Assembly: GCA_937900485.1 (NCBI GenBank)
Contig: CALCEL010000114.1
Span: forward strand, 1-15,502
Source: an uncultured Prevotellaceae bacterium
GTDB lineage: Bacteria > Bacteroidota > Bacteroidia > Bacteroidales > Bacteroidaceae
DNA: 15,502 nt
Direction: 5' to 3'
The translations under genes and the position numbers were made by a program. The notes beneath the pieces are model-generated. The model was not told where the DNA came from. It did no database searches and worked only from the letters and a program-made list of their open reading frames with translations. Shown one piece after another: positions 1 to 7,496 of this stretch. Every line of letters begins with the position of its first letter. Position 1 is the first letter of the stretch.

Positions 1-356
1 TGTCTGGCATGCCGATGGTGCAGTTCTCACTTGTGTCAATGTTGGAACTCGTGGATGAGAATGTGATCCCTTTGGAGCGAGTGCCTGCACTGATGAGTCA
101 TAATCCTGCTATGTTGTTCGGCATCGACCGAAGGGGATTCGTGAGACCAGGTTATTTCGCTGACTTGGTTTTGGTGAAACCTAATTCAAGCTGGCAGGTG
201 AAAGAGGGTAGGTATTACACTAAATGTGGATGGACACCTATGGATGAACGTACGTTTAACTGGAAGGTTATGCGAACCATAGTTAATGGTAAGACAGCCT
301 ATTGTGACGGCATTGTCATCGACGGCGTTCGTGGAAAGGAGTTGGTGTTCAACTGA
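1..356 (+). CDS. pyrC: Dihydroorotase, C-terminal part (5' end outside window)
   Basis: The reading frame is open from the left edge (first full codon at base 3) to TGA at 354-356, giving about 117 residues. Dihydroorotases interconvert carbamoyl-aspartate and dihydroorotate in cytosolic pyrimidine synthesis. The visible part starts with SGMPMVQ and continues with SHNPAMLFGI, RRGFVRPGYFADLVLV and KCGWTPM, then a final TIVNGK strand. This is the end of the amidohydrolase barrel plus the returning beta-sandwich segment (ADLVLV to VNG) typical of class I dihydroorotases and related cyclic amidohydrolases. The metal-binding HxH motif and the other metal ligands lie upstream of the window and cannot be checked. 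Another amidohydrolase such as allantoinase is possible but less likely, because the KCGWTP/VNG tail fits dihydroorotase best. The next gene follows after 62 bases on the same strand. Confidence 0.85.
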   Translation, partial: SGMPMVQFSLVSMLELVDENVIPLERVPALMSHNPAMLFGIDRRGFVRPGYFADLVLVKPNSSWQVKEGRYYTKCGWTPMDERTFNWKVMRTIVNGKTAYCDGIVIDGVRGKELVFN

Positions 357-418
357 CGAGGAACGTGAAACGATTGGGTGGTATGGTAAAGTATGTGTGG
401 ATTTAATCACTTAGCGAA

Positions 419-1264
419 ATGTTGTTCAGATATCAGATTAGCACTCTTGTACCATATATAAATTGGACGTATTTTTTCTACGCATGGAAGGTGAGTGCTG
501 AGAGTGATGAGGGTAAGAAACTATATACCGACGCTGTTGCATTACTTAATCGTTTTGACAGATTTTTTTATGCGAGGGCTGTGGTGAGGCTGTGCCGATG
601 TAATTCGGACGGAGATGATATCGTGCTTGTGCATCCGTCGGATTGTCCCTGCTGCTCAAAGACACCGAAGGTGATTGAACGATTGCCGATGTTACGACAG
701 CAACATGTTAGTACGGACGGCTTTTGTTGGTGCCTGAGCGATTTCATACGCCCTGTCACATCTGGTGTGCCTGATGTGATTGGACTTTTCGCCACATCTG
801 TTGATAGTGATATGCAGAATCAGTATGATAAGGACGACCCGTACGGGAAAATGATGGTTCAGACACTGTCAGACAGAATAGCAGAAGCGGCCGCGGAGTG
901 TCTTCATGAGGAGGTGAGAAAGAATTTATGGGGCTATGCGAGTGATGAGAAGTTGACTATAGAAGAGATGCATCAGGAGAAGTTTGTCGGCATACGTCCG
1001 GCGGTCGGCTATCCGTGCCTTCCGGATATATCTCTGAATTTTATACTTGAGAGGTTGTTGGATTTTCCCGCGATCGGAGTGTCGTTGACTGACAGCGGAA
1101 TGATGAGACCGCACGCCTCCGTCAGTGGATTGATGATAAGACATCCGGAATCGAGATATTTCTCTGTCGGAAAGATAGACCAGACACAGCTGGAAGATTA
1201 TTCACGCAGACGTGGACTGAGTGTTGACGTGATGCGTAAATTTCTGGAAGGTAATATGTTGTGA
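419..1264 (+). CDS. Stand-alone B12-dependent methionine synthase reactivation domain protein
   Basis: The 281-residue protein matches the C-terminal AdoMet-binding activation module of MetH and nothing else of that enzyme. In MetH this module holds AdoMet for reductive remethylation of oxidised cob(II)alamin. Visible landmarks, compared from memory with E. coli MetH, are LSDFIRP (D108, at the place of D946), VRKNLWGYA, GIRPAVGYPCLPD (R193, at the place of R1134), RPHASVSG, and a terminal LEDYSRRRGLSV helix. Residues 1-95 match less well and hold a small cysteine cluster (DCPCC). The homocysteine, folate and cobalamin domains are absent, so the protein presumably works in trans on a shorter MetH encoded elsewhere. 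The ATG at 419 has no Shine-Dalgarno sequence, as is usual in Bacteroidetes. The stop TGA overlaps a GTG at 1261 that could start the next gene. The family call is strong; action in trans is inferred. Confidence 0.88.
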   Translation: MLFRYQISTLVPYINWTYFFYAWKVSAESDEGKKLYTDAVALLNRFDRFFYARAVVRLCRCNSDGDDIVLVHPSDCPCCSKTPKVIERLPMLRQQHVSTDGFCWCLSDFIRPVTSGVPDVIGLFATSVDSDMQNQYDKDDPYGKMMVQTLSDRIAEAAAECLHEEVRKNLWGYASDEKLTIEEMHQEKFVGIRPAVGYPCLPDISLNFILERLLDFPAIGVSLTDSGMMRPHASVSGLMIRHPESRYFSVGKIDQTQLEDYSRRRGLSVDVMRKFLEGNML

Positions 1265-1269
1265 TTATT

Positions 1270-2193
1270 ATGGACGTGAGAACTAAAGATAACATCAAGA
1301 CCGCTCTCAGGGTCTCCTGCATGGCATTCGCCATGTTGTTGGTTCTTGTGCTCCTGACAGGTGTTTTCTGGGGCAGTAAACATCTGGTTGTTCAACGTCA
1401 TGTGATTTTCTACGATAACTTGCCGGAAAATTTTGACGGATATCGTATACTGCAGGTCTCTGATATACATGTCGGCACTTTCCGTGATGGAGGAGAGGAC
1501 TTTGTGAGAAAAATCATCAACACCATAAATGAACAGCATTGTGACCTTGTTGTTTTCACGGGTGACATGGTGAATAGACAGTCTTCCGAACTGGATGGCA
1601 TGAACGACGTGTTTAGTGCTGTCAGCGCTAGGGACGGCGTTTTCTGCATTCTGGGAAATCATGACTATGCCACGTATTCCAAGTTGTCGGAGAGTGAGCA
1701 GAAGAGTGATGTGGATAGGCTGCTTGACATGGAGAGAGGCTTCGGTTGGAAGCCGTTGTGTAATGAGCACGTACGTATACATAGAGGTGAACAGTACGTA
1801 GTGTTGGCAGGTGTGGAAAATTATGGTGCACCGCCATTCCCGCAATATGGTGACATCTTTAAGGCTCTGAAAGGCGTGACGAGAAATGATTTTGTCGTTT
1901 TGTTGAGTCATGACCCTAGTCATTGGAGGATGCAGGTGGTACCTAATACCTCCGTGCAGTTGACATTATCGGGACATACGCATGCTGGACAGTTCAAGGT
2001 CTGGGGTTGGTCTCCAGTGGCGTGGAAGTATGTCGAATGGTCTGGAATATACAAAAAAGACACGCAGGTTCTCAACGTCTCAGAAGGCGTCGGCGGATTT
2101 CTCGGACCTTTTAGATTTGGCGCATGGCCGGAGTTGTCCGTCATCACCTTGCGAAGAATTCCGTTGGGATTAGGTAGAAATGGAAAAAGGTAA
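1270..2193 (+). CDS. Membrane-anchored metallophosphoesterase (YaeI/YkuE type)
   Basis: This is a calcineurin-like phosphoesterase of 307 residues from the ATG at 1270. One hydrophobic span (about residues 13-34) should anchor it in the inner membrane with the enzyme domain outside the cytosol. All metal-site motifs are present in order: SDIHVG (D65, H67), TGDMVN (D99), LGNHD (N130, H131, D132), LSHDP (H214) and SGHTHAG (H236, H238). Length and motif spacing fit the YaeI/YkuE group. Some members of that group cleave UDP-2,3-diacylglucosamine in lipid A synthesis, but the substrate here cannot be read from sequence. A GTG at 1261, overlapping the previous stop as GTGA, would add three residues and permit translational coupling; I prefer the ATG. 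The acyltransferase gene begins 12 bases after the stop, so a shared role in envelope lipids is plausible but inferred. Confidence 0.88.
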   Translation: MDVRTKDNIKTALRVSCMAFAMLLVLVLLTGVFWGSKHLVVQRHVIFYDNLPENFDGYRILQVSDIHVGTFRDGGEDFVRKIINTINEQHCDLVVFTGDMVNRQSSELDGMNDVFSAVSARDGVFCILGNHDYATYSKLSESEQKSDVDRLLDMERGFGWKPLCNEHVRIHRGEQYVVLAGVENYGAPPFPQYGDIFKALKGVTRNDFVVLLSHDPSHWRMQVVPNTSVQLTLSGHTHAGQFKVWGWSPVAWKYVEWSGIYKKDTQVLNVSEGVGGFLGPFRFGAWPELSVITLRRIPLGLGRNGKR

Positions 2194-2205
2194 ATAGAAA
2201 GATAA

Positions 2206-2937
2206 ATGATTTATAAGACTTATACATATCTAATCGCCACACCATTGTTTCTCATTATGTCAGTGATTTGTGGTAGCATTACAGCGTTGGCAGGTATCGT
2301 GGGTGACAGAAAGTACGTGGCACATTACGTGCCTCAGTTTTGGAGTTGGTTCACGTGTTTCATTTATCTTATCCCGATAACTGTAACGGGAAGGGAAAAC
2401 ATAGATCCGAAGCAGACCTATGTGTTCATGCCGAACCATCAAGGCTACTTCGATATATTTCTTGTTTATGCCTACCTCGGGCATAAGTTCAAATGGATGA
2501 TGAAAGACTATCTAAGAAACATACCTTTCATCGGATACGCTTGTTATAAGTCCGGTCATGTTTATATAGGCGAGTCTGTCTCTTCAATAGCGAAAGCTGT
2601 TGAAGAGTCGAGAGAGAACTTGGAGCACAATATGTCTATGTGCATCTTCCCAGAGGGTACTCGTACGAGAGACGGTAAGGTGGGTGAGTTTAAAAGAGGG
2701 GCTTTCTTGCTTGCCACGCAGCTTGAGCGACCGATAGTTCCGATTACCATTAACGGCAGTTACAATGTGTTCAACAGAAACGCCACGATGGTAAGCCATC
2801 ATTCTATGGAGTTGATAATACATAAGCCTATACCATACGAGGATTTCAGAGGTAAGAGTAGTAAGGTGCTAATAAAAGAGGTGCGTGAGATAATCTGCGA
2901 ATCTCTGAAACTCGACGAGAATGTTGACACAGAGTGA
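2206..2937 (+). CDS. plsC: 1-acyl-sn-glycerol-3-phosphate acyltransferase family protein
   Basis: PlsC-type enzymes move an acyl chain onto the second position of lysophosphatidate at the inner membrane to make phosphatidic acid. The 243-residue protein has the family blocks in order: PNHQGYFD (the H-x4-D catalytic pair, H78 and D83), KDYLRNIPFIGY (block II), FPEGTRTRDG (block III, F148-R153 binding the glycerol phosphate) and ERPIVPITINGS (block IV). A hydrophobic N-terminal stretch (about residues 9-30) and a second around 45-60 fit membrane attachment. Length is normal for bacterial PlsC. It lies 12 bases behind the metallophosphoesterase gene, so the two are probably co-transcribed. Bacteroidetes often carry several paralogues, and some acylate other lysolipids, so the exact acceptor is uncertain. 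No convincing terminator follows in the 223-base gap. Confidence 0.9.
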   Translation: MIYKTYTYLIATPLFLIMSVICGSITALAGIVGDRKYVAHYVPQFWSWFTCFIYLIPITVTGRENIDPKQTYVFMPNHQGYFDIFLVYAYLGHKFKWMMKDYLRNIPFIGYACYKSGHVYIGESVSSIAKAVEESRENLEHNMSMCIFPEGTRTRDGKVGEFKRGAFLLATQLERPIVPITINGSYNVFNRNATMVSHHSMELIIHKPIPYEDFRGKSSKVLIKEVREIICESLKLDENVDTE

Positions 2938-3048
2938 CAGGGCGTGATGAAAGGATGTGTTGTACCTTGATGGACATGTCTTAGCGTACTCTGTTATCCG
3001 TGTAGCCAAATAAAGATGTTTGACCATCGTTTTTGGGGGATTTATTGT

Positions 3049-3056
3049 TACATTTG
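3049..3056 (+). promoter_or_regulatory. Candidate -7 promoter element for the NrnA-like gene
   Basis: TACATTTG matches the Bacteroidetes -7 consensus TAnnTTTG exactly. Transcription would begin near 3061, just where the 5' arm of the leader stem starts. The nearest upstream TTTG (3019-3022) is 26 bases away rather than the usual 19-21, so the -33 part is poor and the call is tentative. Confidence 0.35.
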
Positions 3057-3083
3057 TCATGTCACACATCGACATTTGTCATG
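3050..3083 (+). repeat. Two 12-bp direct repeats 22 bp apart (ACATTTGTCATG)
   Basis: ACATTTGTCATG occurs at 3050-3061 and again at 3072-3083, identical in all 12 bases, with a start-to-start distance of 22, about two helical turns. The first copy overlaps the candidate -7 element and the second lies in the leader. Such spacing would suit a dimeric regulator binding one DNA face, but that is inference. Confidence 0.6.
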
Positions 3084-3137
3084 GACGTGGTCTTGATGCG
3101 TCCATAAGTTACTTACTGTAAGATGATGGCGTGTGAC
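3061..3137 (+). other. Structured 5' leader candidate before the NrnA-like gene
   Basis: Perfect 7-bp arms GTCACAC (3061-3067) and GTGTGAC (3131-3137) enclose 63 bases. Inside, ATGGACG (3081-3087) pairs perfectly with CGTCCAT (3099-3105) over an 11-base loop, and a weak CTTA/TAAG hairpin follows at 3112-3122. Together they could form a branched leader closing shortly before the ribosome binding site at 3149. CCAT at 3102-3105 can alternatively pair with ATGG at 3126-3129, so two states are conceivable. I do not recognise a known riboswitch class. Confidence 0.3.
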
Positions 3138-3148
3138 TAACTAAATGC

Positions 3149-3154
3149 AAGGAG
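3149..3154 (+). promoter_or_regulatory. Unusual Shine-Dalgarno site AAGGAG
   Basis: AAGGAG ends six bases before the ATG at 3161. Shine-Dalgarno sequences are rare in Bacteroidetes and no other gene in this window has such a clear one, so it both supports this start and stands out. It lies 11 bases after the closing arm of the leader stem. Confidence 0.6.
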
Positions 3155-3160
3155 ATTTAT

Positions 3161-4210
3161 ATGCTGAAAAGAAAAATATCGGTTAATGAGACTGCAGAGG
3201 CAAAAAGGTATTTCGATGAATGTCGAAACGCGGTAATTGTTACCCATTCCGCTCCAGACGGAGACGCAGTGGGCTCTTCACTTGCGCTGAAGGAGTATAT
3301 GGAGAAGAAGGGCAAGAAAGTTACCGTGATTGTCCCAAACCTGTATCCGGATTTCCTGAGATGGATGCATGATGCGGATAAGATTGTGATATTCGAAAGG
3401 CAGAAAAGCCTCTGTTATAACCTTGTCAACTACGCTGACCTTATTTGTTGTCTTGACTTCAATACCTTGTCACGAATCGATGACTTGGCTGTGCCGGTGT
3501 CGAAGAGCAAGGCCCGTAAGATGTTAGTGGATCACCATATGGAACCAGACAAGTTCGCTAATCTCACTATCTCACGACCTGATTGTTGCAGCACGTGTGA
3601 GCTTGTTTTCCGTCTGTTGGACTCACTGGGTGAGATACAGAACGTCAACACCTACGGGGCGGAAGATCTCTATGTGGGTATGTGTACTGACACAGGTGGA
3701 TTCACGTACAACAGTAATGACCCGGATGTGTTCTCTATAATAGCGGAGCTGTTGCGAAAGGGAATAAACAAAGACATTATTTACAGGAGATTGTTCAACA
3801 CCTATACGGCCGACAGATTCCGTCTGATGGGATATATCTTAAGTGAGAAACTGAGATACTTCCCGGAACTCCACGCCTCTTATTTCTGTGTCTCACGTGA
3901 AGAACTTCAGCGATATCATTTCTTGAAAGGTGACCTTGAGGGAGTCGTGAATATTCCTCTTTCCATCAGAGGACAGAAACTGTCCATTTCGCTTAGGGAA
4001 GACACTGAGAAGCCAGTTGTCTGGATATCCGTACGTTCCTATGATGATTTCTCCGCACGTGAGATGGCCGAGAAATTCTTCAACGGAGGAGGACATTTCA
4101 ATGCGGCCGGCGGGCATATTGACGGAACCTTGGATGCGGCTGAGGAGATATGCAAGAAGGCGTTGGCAGCTTATAGTGAGCAGCTTAAAAGCGTGACACG
4201 TGAAGGGTAA
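3161..4210 (+). CDS. DHH/DHHA1 phosphoesterase, NrnA-like (nano-RNase / pAp phosphatase)
   Basis: The 349-residue cytosolic protein has the two-domain layout of NrnA enzymes, which degrade very short RNA or DNA oligonucleotides and often dephosphorylate 3'-phosphoadenosine 5'-phosphate. DHH motifs are in order: THSAPDGDAVGSS (H29, D33, D35), CLDFNTLSRI (D99), the signature VDHH (D124, H125, H126) and MCTDTGGF. The C-terminal DHHA1 domain carries the substrate-binding loop FNGGGHFNAAGG (GGGH at 309-312). Length fits NrnA (about 310-350) and excludes RecJ or full-length GdpP. The ATG has a rare clear Shine-Dalgarno site and a possibly structured leader. The GH97 gene starts 24 bases after the stop, so co-transcription is likely although the functions look unrelated. 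Cleavage of cyclic dinucleotide products such as pApA is an alternative for this family. Confidence 0.87.
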   Translation: MLKRKISVNETAEAKRYFDECRNAVIVTHSAPDGDAVGSSLALKEYMEKKGKKVTVIVPNLYPDFLRWMHDADKIVIFERQKSLCYNLVNYADLICCLDFNTLSRIDDLAVPVSKSKARKMLVDHHMEPDKFANLTISRPDCCSTCELVFRLLDSLGEIQNVNTYGAEDLYVGMCTDTGGFTYNSNDPDVFSIIAELLRKGINKDIIYRRLFNTYTADRFRLMGYILSEKLRYFPELHASYFCVSREELQRYHFLKGDLEGVVNIPLSIRGQKLSISLREDTEKPVVWISVRSYDDFSAREMAEKFFNGGGHFNAAGGHIDGTLDAAEEICKKALAAYSEQLKSVTREG

Positions 4211-4234
4211 TATGAAGAATAAAAATTAACATAT

Positions 4235-6277
4235 ATGATGAGAAAAATTTCTTTGTTTTGTGGAGCATTGTTAATGTCGTTGGTGGCGTCATCGGAAGAG
4301 ATGAAGGTAAGTGGACCTGATGGCAAGCTGATGCTCAGTTTTGACGTGAAAGACGGAAAACCTGTTTATTCTGTCACTTACGACGGGATACGTATGTTGG
4401 AAGAGTCACCACTTGGTTTGGTGACGGATTTCGCCGACCTGTCAGCTAACCTGACTGTTACTGGTAAGAAAGAACAGCATCTTTATTATAGCTATACCAT
4501 GGACAGGACAAAGTGTGCTAATGCACAGGTGGATGCAAATGAGTTGGTGGTCACTCTGGTAAACGCTGACAAGAAGTCTTTTGACGTAGTGTTCAGAGTG
4601 AGCAAGAATGACATCGCTTTCAAATATGTCATCCCTAATCAGCCGGACAGAAATAATGGTAAGAAATTCTCCACGAGGGTGATGAGTGAGAAAACCGGAT
4701 TTGATTTCCCGTCCACCACAACCACATTCGTTTGTCCTCAGTCTGACGCTATGATCGGATGGAAAGGAACGAAGCCAAGCTACGAGGAAGAGTATGTGTT
4801 CGACGCTCCTATGACGACAAAGTCGAGATATGGACATGGATACACTTTCCCATGTCTCTTCCATGTCGGTGGCGCTGAGGCTGTCACGCAAGACAAGAAG
4901 AAGTCATCAAAGAAATACGTGAAGAGGAATGAGGGATGGGTGTTGATTAGTGAAACAGGTGTCGGTTCCAACTATTGCGGATCACGCTTGTCTGACATGA
5001 AGAATGACGGACTTTATACTGTGGAGTTCCCAATGGCAGGCGAGAATAATGGCAATGGTACTGTCGAGCCTGCTTTTGCTCTGCCGGGTGAGACTCCATG
5101 GCGTACCATCACAGTGGGTACAACGCTTAAGCCTATTGTGGAGACTACCATACCTTGGGACTATGTCAAGCCGCAATATGAGAGCGCTAACAAGTATAAG
5201 TACGGACGCGGAACATGGAGCTGGATAATCTGGCAAGACAACTCAATCAACTACAACGACCAGGTTAAGTTCATTTCGCTTGCCAAGTCTCTTGGATACG
5301 AGTATGTGCTCGTGGACAACTGGTGGGACAACAACATCGGTAAGGACAGGATGGAGGACCTCGTGCGTTATGCGAGAAGCCAAGGCGTGGACGTATTCCT
5401 TTGGTACAGCTCAAGTGGTTGGTGGAACGACATAGAGCAGGGGCCGATTAACATTATGTGCAATCCGATTACTCGTAAGCAGTACATGAGATGGATGAGG
5501 AATATAGGTGTTAAGGGTATCAAGGTCGATTTCTTCGGAGGTGACAAGCAGGAGACGATGCGTCTGTATGAGTCGATATTGTCAGACGCTGATGACAACG
5601 GACTGATGGTGATCTTCCACGGATGTACATTGCCGAGAGGATGGGAACGTATGTATCCTAACTATGTCGGTTCTGAGGCAGTGTTGGCTTCCGAGAACTT
5701 GTTCTTCGATCAGCATTTCTGTGACGCTGAGGCTCAGAACACTGCACTCCACCCATTCGTGCGCAACACCGTGGGATGTATGGAGTTCGGAGGATGCTTC
5801 CTTTCCCGTACACTCAATAAAGGCAATAACCCGGACCAGCGCGGAAACAAACGTCGTACGACAGACTGTCATGAGCTGGCTACGACCGTACTCTTCCAGA
5901 ATCCTATACAGAATTTCGCCATTACGCCAGAGAACCTTGGTGAGTTCGGAAAGGGTGGTGCGCCTGAGTTGTGCATAGACTATATGCGTGACGTGCCTAC
6001 CACTTGGGATGAGACATTGTTTATCGACGGTTATCCTGGTAAATACTGCGTCATAGCGAGACGACATGGAGATAAATGGTTCGTTGCGGGAAATAACGCG
6101 ACAGGCAAGGAACTCACACTGAAGCTGAGCCTGCCAATGCTCAAAAAGGGTGACATGGCGGTGTTGTATAGCGACAACCTTAAGACAAGGGAACCACAGA
6201 GGAAAGATTTCAAGTGCTCAGGCTCTGTCATGACAGTGTCAATGAGCGATGGCGGTGGTTTTGTGTTGGTTAAGTGA
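4235..6277 (+). CDS. Secreted glycoside hydrolase family 97 enzyme
   Basis: GH97 enzymes are alpha-glucosidases or alpha-galactosidases typical of Bacteroidetes, and this 680-residue protein has the full family layout. A signal peptide (about residues 1-20, ending VASSEE) points to periplasm or outer membrane. An N-terminal beta-sandwich (about 22-290) precedes the barrel, with TWSWIIWQDNS and YEYVLVDNWWDN, then the KGIKVDFFGGDKQ strand (D432) and FHGCTLPRGWERMYPNYVG followed by SEAVLASEN (E481, E487). An Asp on that strand with a Glu 55 residues later is the spacing I recall for the retaining B. thetaiotaomicron alpha-galactosidase (D415, E470), unlike inverting SusB. A retaining mechanism is therefore likely, with substrate unproven. 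A C-terminal beta domain completes it. ATG occurs at 4235 and 4238. No SusC/SusD pair is next to it. An intrinsic terminator follows 25 bases after the stop. Confidence 0.92.
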   Translation: MMRKISLFCGALLMSLVASSEEMKVSGPDGKLMLSFDVKDGKPVYSVTYDGIRMLEESPLGLVTDFADLSANLTVTGKKEQHLYYSYTMDRTKCANAQVDANELVVTLVNADKKSFDVVFRVSKNDIAFKYVIPNQPDRNNGKKFSTRVMSEKTGFDFPSTTTTFVCPQSDAMIGWKGTKPSYEEEYVFDAPMTTKSRYGHGYTFPCLFHVGGAEAVTQDKKKSSKKYVKRNEGWVLISETGVGSNYCGSRLSDMKNDGLYTVEFPMAGENNGNGTVEPAFALPGETPWRTITVGTTLKPIVETTIPWDYVKPQYESANKYKYGRGTWSWIIWQDNSINYNDQVKFISLAKSLGYEYVLVDNWWDNNIGKDRMEDLVRYARSQGVDVFLWYSSSGWWNDIEQGPINIMCNPITRKQYMRWMRNIGVKGIKVDFFGGDKQETMRLYESILSDADDNGLMVIFHGCTLPRGWERMYPNYVGSEAVLASENLFFDQHFCDAEAQNTALHPFVRNTVGCMEFGGCFLSRTLNKGNNPDQRGNKRRTTDCHELATTVLFQNPIQNFAITPENLGEFGKGGAPELCIDYMRDVPTTWDETLFIDGYPGKYCVIARRHGDKWFVAGNNATGKELTLKLSLPMLKKGDMAVLYSDNLKTREPQRKDFKCSGSVMTVSMSDGGGFVLVK

Positions 6278-6301
6278 TAACTTTTTATTAAGATAGGGAT
6301 G

Positions 6302-6338
6302 GACTGCTGGTGACCCACGTCACCGGCAGTCTTTTTTT
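6302..6338 (+). terminator. Intrinsic terminator after the GH97 gene
   Basis: Arms 6302-6314 and 6319-6331 form a 13-bp stem with one T-G wobble and a four-base loop (CCAC), followed directly by seven T. It ends the plus-strand block upstream. Confidence 0.9.
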
Positions 6339-6506
6339 ACCGTGTTCGACGAACCCCTTTTCGTGTGTGTTCCATACATGACATGCGGTGTCTGTGGATG
6401 ACAACGAACACAGAGGTCTTAACGTGTTAACGTACGATTTGTGCCATTAAAGGTGCGCTTAAGAAATATTAAGATGAGTTATGCCACTCTTTTCCCGAAA
6501 AAAACG

Positions 6507-6514
6507 TAATTTTG
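6507..6514 (+). promoter_or_regulatory. Candidate -7 promoter element for the coiled-coil protein gene
   Basis: TAATTTTG matches TAnnTTTG exactly and would start transcription near 6519-6521, leaving a leader of about 23 bases before the ATG at 6543. No good TTTG sits 19-21 bases upstream; only TTATG at 6479-6483 is close. The rest of the 6339-6530 gap shows only short repeats, such as TTAACGTG followed by TTAACGTA around 6420-6435. Confidence 0.5.
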
Positions 6515-6542
6515 CATTGTAATACGAATTGTGAAAAAAGTA

Positions 6543-7415
6543 ATGAAAGATAGAAAATTTGTGGTCTTCGCCACTGTCGTGGCAGTGTTGGTTGCCATCC
6601 TGGCTTTTATGGCATATATGCTCATAGACAAATCAACGGAAAACGAGCAGCTGCAGGAGCTGGCAGAGTTGGACCGACAAGAGATGGCAATGCAGTACCG
6701 TGACTTCGACACTCAATACGGTGAGCTTCAGAAACAGTTGAGCAACGACTCGCTCATCGCTCAGATTGAGGAAGAGAGACGACACACGCAGGCACTTCTC
6801 GAGGAACTCGAGAACACAAAAGCCACTGACGCAAGAGAGATAAAAAGACTTAGGAAAGAGATATCCACTCTCAGACAAGTACTGCGTAACTATATCATGC
6901 AGGTGGATTCCCTCAACAGACTCAATGAGAGTCTCATGAATGAGAATAGTGAGATGAAGAGTCAGGTGAGCCAGGCTAACAACCAGATATACTCACTGTC
7001 AACAGAGAGAAACGCACTCAAGGACAAGGTCAACATAGCCGCTCAGCTTGACGCCACAGGATTCTGGGTCTCTCCTCGTAACAAAAGAGGTAAAGACACG
7101 TCAAAGGCCAAGGACTGTAAGAAACTGGCATTCGGCTTCACCATCGTGAAAAACGTGACAGCGGAAAACGGACAACGTATTCTTTACGCGAGGATTCTTA
7201 AGCCGGACAACTCCGTGTTAGGCAAAAAAGGCACGTTCGCGTACGAGGACACTCAGCTTGAGTATACTGAAAAGAAATATGTGGAGTATGATGGAGAGGA
7301 GCAGACGATAACGATGTACTCGGATATAGACGAGTTTGTGGTTGCCGGCACGTATAAGGTGTTTGTGTTCTGTGACAGCCAGATGATAGGACAGACATCG
7401 TTCTCGCTGAAGTGA
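6543..7415 (+). CDS. Membrane-anchored coiled-coil protein of unknown function
   Basis: I do not recognise a characterised family. The 290-residue product has a short basic N-terminus (MKDRK), one transmembrane helix (about residues 6-27), and a long charged helical stretch (about 30-160) rich in E, Q, L, K and R with heptad-like leucines, predicted as coiled coil. A compact C-terminal region (about 170-290) seems beta-rich, with patterns such as GFWVSPR, LAFGFTIVKNV, RILYARIL, FVVAGTYKVFVFC and QTSFSLK. This suggests a protein anchored in the inner membrane that reaches into the periplasm with a terminal binding or Ig-like domain. A GTG at 6531 would add four residues; the ATG at 6543 suits the promoter position better. 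It has its own candidate promoter, and no clear terminator separates it from the epimerase gene 81 bases on. Any structural or division role would be speculation. Confidence 0.8.
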   Translation: MKDRKFVVFATVVAVLVAILAFMAYMLIDKSTENEQLQELAELDRQEMAMQYRDFDTQYGELQKQLSNDSLIAQIEEERRHTQALLEELENTKATDAREIKRLRKEISTLRQVLRNYIMQVDSLNRLNESLMNENSEMKSQVSQANNQIYSLSTERNALKDKVNIAAQLDATGFWVSPRNKRGKDTSKAKDCKKLAFGFTIVKNVTAENGQRILYARILKPDNSVLGKKGTFAYEDTQLEYTEKKYVEYDGEEQTITMYSDIDEFVVAGTYKVFVFCDSQMIGQTSFSLK

Positions 7416-7496
7416 TCTGCCCTGTGACACGGTACGGATCGCGCTTACGGCATGCCCCGCAGTATTATATGATGGTTTAATCTCAAAAGGATTGTT

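Noticed and set aside
1198..1923. Minus-strand frame of 241 residues opposite the metallophosphoesterase
   Set aside because: The plus-strand frame has every metallophosphoesterase motif; the minus frame crosses two real genes and has no motif.
3050..3083. Start of a CRISPR array
   Set aside because: Only two 12-bp units with a 10-base gap; far too short for CRISPR repeats and spacers, and no cas genes are present. The repeat pair at 12663-12689 fails for the same reason.
4235..6277. Polysaccharide utilisation locus around the GH97 gene
   Set aside because: No SusC, SusD, regulator or further glycosidase appears on either side within the window.
7449..7456. Palindromes GGCATGCC here, GACATGTC at 2973-2980 and CTGGCCAG at 11340-11347
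   Set aside because: Single 8-bp palindromes are expected by chance in 15 kb, and none is paired with another signal.
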